In this document: piece after piece, positions 7,392 through 10,457 of the stretch | Numbering within the stretch: the stretch's first letter is position 1 | Layout: each line of letters opens with the position of its first letter | Source of the DNA: an uncultured Veillonella sp. | GTDB taxonomy: Bacteria; Bacillota; Negativicutes; Veillonellales; Veillonellaceae | DNA length: 10,457 nucleotides | NCBI GenBank assembly: GCA_900757715.1 | Contig: CAAEOZ010000203.1 | Coordinates: forward strand, 1 to 10,457 | Direction of reading: 5' to 3' | The notes under the pieces: generated by a model | Database searches by the model: none | What the model was told of the DNA's origin: nothing | Seen by the model: the letters and a program-made list of their open reading frames with translations, nothing else | Made by a program: the position numbers and the translations under genes

Positions 7392-10300
7392 TTAGAATGT
7401 AAGATTAACTCCAAAAGTATAAGTGCGATTGGTAGGATACTTGTCGCGATTGTCAGTACCGGCATCCAATAATCCATAGGTGTTGCTGCTCAATGGTACT
7501 TCCGGATCCATACCCTTGTAACCGGTAATGGTAGCTAGATTCAATACTGAAGCATAGATACGTAGGTTTTTGATGATATGCTGTTTGGATAGTTTGAAGG
7601 TATACCCCAAAGTCACATTGTCAATTTTCCAGTAATCACCGTCCTCTACGTAATAGCTGACATAGCGTTGGTCATCTTTCAATTGGGTTTTGCCATATAC
7701 TTTGTCAAAAGCAGAATTCAGGCGGTTGTACTGGATTTCAGGTTTTGCATTTTCATAATACATACGTTGGTAATTCAAAATCTGGAAGCCGAAAGCACCA
7801 CGCATATTTATACTTAAATCGAAATTAAAGAAATTGAAGGTATTGTTCCAGTTCAGATAATGTTTAGGAATACCATTACCTAATACTTGCCAGTCAGTGG
7901 CATCGGTTTCCTCGGCTAAAACATGTTCACCTTTTTTGTTTTCTACCAACCATAGTCCGTCATCTGTAATATCAACCGATTTCAAACCATAGAAAGTACC
8001 TATAGGCTTGCCTACTTGGACGATATGGGTAGTGGTTTGAATGGGTTCTCCGGTATACCCTGTATAGAAATAATCTTGGTCCATCGAGAATTTCTCGCTG
8101 GATAGTGCAACGACCTTGTTTGAATTAGTAGAATAGGACACATTGGTATTCCAAGTGAATTTTTCTGTCTGGATAGGCGTAGCACGAATTAGAATTTCAA
8201 GTCCTTTATTTTCCATTTCCGATGCATTGGCTAGCATGGTTGGATACATATAAGGCGGAACAGGAACCTCGTAGTCCCAAAGAGCATCTTTTGTTCTACG
8301 TATATAGTAGTCAACGGTTCCACCCAATCGTCCTCCTAGGACATCCCAATCCAGACCTACATTGAATTCGTGTTTCTTTTCCCAACGCAGGTCAGCGTTG
8401 TTGTTACGGATTGTTTCCAATGCTTTGACCCATGTTCCATTGTACAGGAAAGCGCCATTATAATTCAAACTTGAGAGTGATGTGTACGGGTCGGCTACAT
8501 TGATTCCGGTCACACCGTATCCCACGCGAAGTTTCAGGTTATCCATCCAATTCACATTTTTCATAAAATTCTCTCTGTTAATTCTCCATCCTAAAGAGAT
8601 GCCGGGGAAATTACCCCACTTATGATCTTTACCGAACTTGGAAGAGCCTTCATGACGCAAAGAAGCCATCAATAAGTAGCGGTCATTGAAATTGTAACTG
8701 ACACGGGTGAATAATCCGATTAATTTATCAGAATTTTTATAACTGGTCATGGAAGCTTCACCACGTTTCAAGGCCATACCTGCTTCCATTTTGTTGTAAG
8801 AATAAGCATCGGTAGGAAAATCGTAGTTGGACATGGACAGGTTAGAGTTGGTGTTGTCTTCATAGTTATAACCTATCAATACACTGACATTGTGCTTGCC
8901 GAATGCTTTCTGAAAGTTGGCCGTCAATTCTATCAGATTATTATCAAAATCAGAATCATAACGATATGCATAGCCGTTACGGCCACTCTTGGTTGTAGAT
9001 ACATGTTTCTTGGTTTGGTAATATCCATCGGTAGAAGTCGTACTCCGGCGGGCATACATGGCTTTCAAGGTCAAAGATTCAATAGGGCGGAAAGTCAGGC
9101 TACCATTGAAACGGATGTTTTTACGTTTCATTTCACCAATTGTTTCGCGGATATAACTTACAGGATTATCATAAAAATACAAGTCGCGCTCAAACCAGTC
9201 ACCGTTCTCATCTTTTACAGGTTCTGTAGGATTGTGAATCAAAGCCTGTCGATAAGCGTATGTATTCCAACTGCGAGGCATGGTATGTTGGCTGACGAAT
9301 GTACTGACATTGGCTGTCAATTTATTGTCATACATAGAGTGAGTGATGTCCATACGACCGTTTATAGCTTCAAAGTCAGTCTTTATAAAAGTACCTTGCC
9401 GGTTGGTATAGTTGATGGAGGCTGTATAATTGGTATTTTTACTACCACCTCTTAAGGATAAGTTGTGTGAATGAGAAACAGCTGTGCGGGTCAGTTCACC
9501 CAGCCAATCGGTATTGGCTCCGAAATCTTTCAAGTTAGCTCCGTTGAAAGTATATCCTTCATTCCATTTCTGACGAAGGTCATCAGCATCCATGAAATCA
9601 GGTCTGTTTAAAATGTTTGATACAGAAACATATCCATTATAATCAATGGTGGGAGCCATTTCTTTACGACTTTGTTTGGTTGTAATAATAATTACGCCAT
9701 TTGTACCACGTGTACCATAAATGGCAGTAGCCGAACCGTCTTTTAATACATCGATGGACTCAACATCTTCAGGGGCTACTGTATTCAGACTTCCTGGCAC
9801 TCCGTCAACTAATACTAATGGTGAAGTTCCACCTTTTAAAGATGAAATACCACGTAGCATAATTTGTGTGTTGCCGGTAGGATCTCCTGAAGGTAAAGAA
9901 ATATTCAGCCCTGCTACCTTACCTTGTATCAGCTGGCCTGCATCGGTTACCGCCCCCTTCACAAAACTTTCTGATTTTACACTTGAAATAGCACTGGTCA
10001 CATCACCCTTTCGCTGCGTACCATAACCGATCACAACCACTTCATCCATCAGTTCGGAATCGTCTTGCATGGTAATATCTTTCTTACCACCATTTCCGAC
10101 TGGAATTTCCTGAGTCTGATAACCGATATAAGAAACAACCAATATGGATTTGGCATTTTTTACCTTCAGCGTATATTTACCGTCAAAATCGGTAATGGTA
10201 CCGTTGGTCGTTCCTTTTTCCATGATATTGGCACCAATGATAGGCTCCCCTTTCCTGTCTTTCACCACACCGCTTACGGTTACAGTTTGCTGTTGTACCA

Positions 10301-10439
10301 TTTCGGTTCTCATAGATTCTGTTGTTTCCGGTGTTGCCCATACACTACTGACTCCTGCACCCGCAGTAAGGAAAAGACAGGTGGTAGCCTTCAGCAAAGC
10401 CCTGCTGAACAAGGCCCGGTTCTCATGTGTTTTCATCAT
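7392..10439 (-). CDS. SusC/RagA-family TonB-linked outer-membrane transporter
   Basis: This 1015-aa TonB-dependent transporter is predicted to import oligosaccharides across the outer membrane with its SusD partner. A signal peptide ends near VWA35. A carboxypeptidase-D-like regulatory domain spans about 53-125 (VTVSGVVKDRKGEPIIGANI at its start). The TonB-box-like DEVVVIGYG is at 132-140. The plug follows to about 256 and includes LVLVDGVPG (208-216), DVLKDGSATAIYG and GVIIITTK, the SusC/RagA signature. The remainder is the 22-strand barrel and ends in the aromatic V-N-L-T-F expected of a beta-barrel. There is no N-terminal STN domain, so anti-sigma/ECF control is unlikely, consistent with control by the HTCS at the other end. 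Codons 1 and 2 are both ATG, so either could be the start. Only 18 bp lie upstream in the window, so the operon promoter is not visible. The protein is full length with no frameshift. Confidence 0.96.
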   Translation of the reverse strand: MMKTHENRALFSRALLKATTCLFLTAGAGVSSVWATPETTESMRTEMVQQQTVTVSGVVKDRKGEPIIGANIMEKGTTNGTITDFDGKYTLKVKNAKSILVVSYIGYQTQEIPVGNGGKKDITMQDDSELMDEVVVIGYGTQRKGDVTSAISSVKSESFVKGAVTDAGQLIQGKVAGLNISLPSGDPTGNTQIMLRGISSLKGGTSPLVLVDGVPGSLNTVAPEDVESIDVLKDGSATAIYGTRGTNGVIIITTKQSRKEMAPTIDYNGYVSVSNILNRPDFMDADDLRQKWNEGYTFNGANLKDFGANTDWLGELTRTAVSHSHNLSLRGGSKNTNYTASINYTNRQGTFIKTDFEAINGRMDITHSMYDNKLTANVSTFVSQHTMPRSWNTYAYRQALIHNPTEPVKDENGDWFERDLYFYDNPVSYIRETIGEMKRKNIRFNGSLTFRPIESLTLKAMYARRSTTSTDGYYQTKKHVSTTKSGRNGYAYRYDSDFDNNLIELTANFQKAFGKHNVSVLIGYNYEDNTNSNLSMSNYDFPTDAYSYNKMEAGMALKRGEASMTSYKNSDKLIGLFTRVSYNFNDRYLLMASLRHEGSSKFGKDHKWGNFPGISLGWRINRENFMKNVNWMDNLKLRVGYGVTGINVADPYTSLSSLNYNGAFLYNGTWVKALETIRNNNADLRWEKKHEFNVGLDWDVLGGRLGGTVDYYIRRTKDALWDYEVPVPPYMYPTMLANASEMENKGLEILIRATPIQTEKFTWNTNVSYSTNSNKVVALSSEKFSMDQDYFYTGYTGEPIQTTTHIVQVGKPIGTFYGLKSVDITDDGLWLVENKKGEHVLAEETDATDWQVLGNGIPKHYLNWNNTFNFFNFDLSINMRGAFGFQILNYQRMYYENAKPEIQYNRLNSAFDKVYGKTQLKDDQRYVSYYVEDGDYWKIDNVTLGYTFKLSKQHIIKNLRIYASVLNLATITGYKGMDPEVPLSSNTYGLLDAGTDNRDKYPTNRTYTFGVNLTF

Positions 10440-10457
10440 ACAGTTTTATTTAAAAGG

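Noticed and set aside
8892..9455. 187-codon plus-strand open frame opposite the SusC-like gene
   Set aside because: It lies entirely antisense to a well-supported barrel-coding region, and its translation shows no recognisable domain. The long frame is explained by codon use on the opposite strand.
1..10457. Mobile elements, CRISPR arrays, tRNA genes, phase-variable inverted promoters
   Set aside because: I looked for terminal inverted repeats, transposase or integrase motifs, spaced direct repeats and cloverleaf structures and saw none. The region upstream of susC, where an invertible promoter might lie, is outside the window.

Overview
The window looks like a polysaccharide utilization locus (PUL) from a gut-type Bacteroidales bacterium (Bacteroides, Phocaeicola or a close relative). 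The evidence is a canonical SusC/SusD pair, a lipobox-bearing SusD, a hybrid two-component system (HTCS) type sensor with Reg_prop propeller repeats, moderate-to-low G+C, and no strong Shine-Dalgarno sequences. Species cannot be fixed from the sequence alone.

All four genes lie on the minus strand, so the locus reads from right to left. A SusC-family TonB-dependent transporter (7392-10439) is followed after 26 bp by its SusD-family surface lipoprotein partner (5746-7365). A 139-bp gap holding a perfect 9-bp stem-loop separates SusD from a large secreted enzyme (2250-5606). This 1118-residue protein has a PF07944 / GH127-type catalytic core (beta-L-arabinofuranosidase clan, formerly DUF1680), a preceding Ig-like domain and a long helical C-terminal tail. 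After another 140-bp gap comes the 5' part of an HTCS-type sensor (1-2109). It is cut by the left edge, and 703 codons are visible. They encode a signal peptide, 14 propeller-blade motifs and the start of the Y_Y_Y domain.

Proposed working model (inference from PUL biology): SusD captures a glycan at the cell surface and SusC imports it by TonB-driven transport. The GH127-like enzyme, which has a signal peptidase I type leader and no lipobox, removes a furanoside (probably L-arabinofuranose or a related branched or acidic sugar) in the periplasm. The HTCS periplasmic propellers sense a released or intermediate oligosaccharide and switch the operon on through the cytoplasmic half, which lies beyond the window.

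The locus is compact. Within the window there is one enzyme and no separate surface glycan-binding protein or surface endo-acting hydrolase. The best leads are the unusual enzyme (complete Zn-Cys catalytic set, non-standard spacing around the general acid, extra N- and C-terminal modules) and the hairpin between susD and the enzyme gene. I found no RNA genes, mobile elements, CRISPR arrays or long repeats, and no intergenic stretch exceeds 300 bp.
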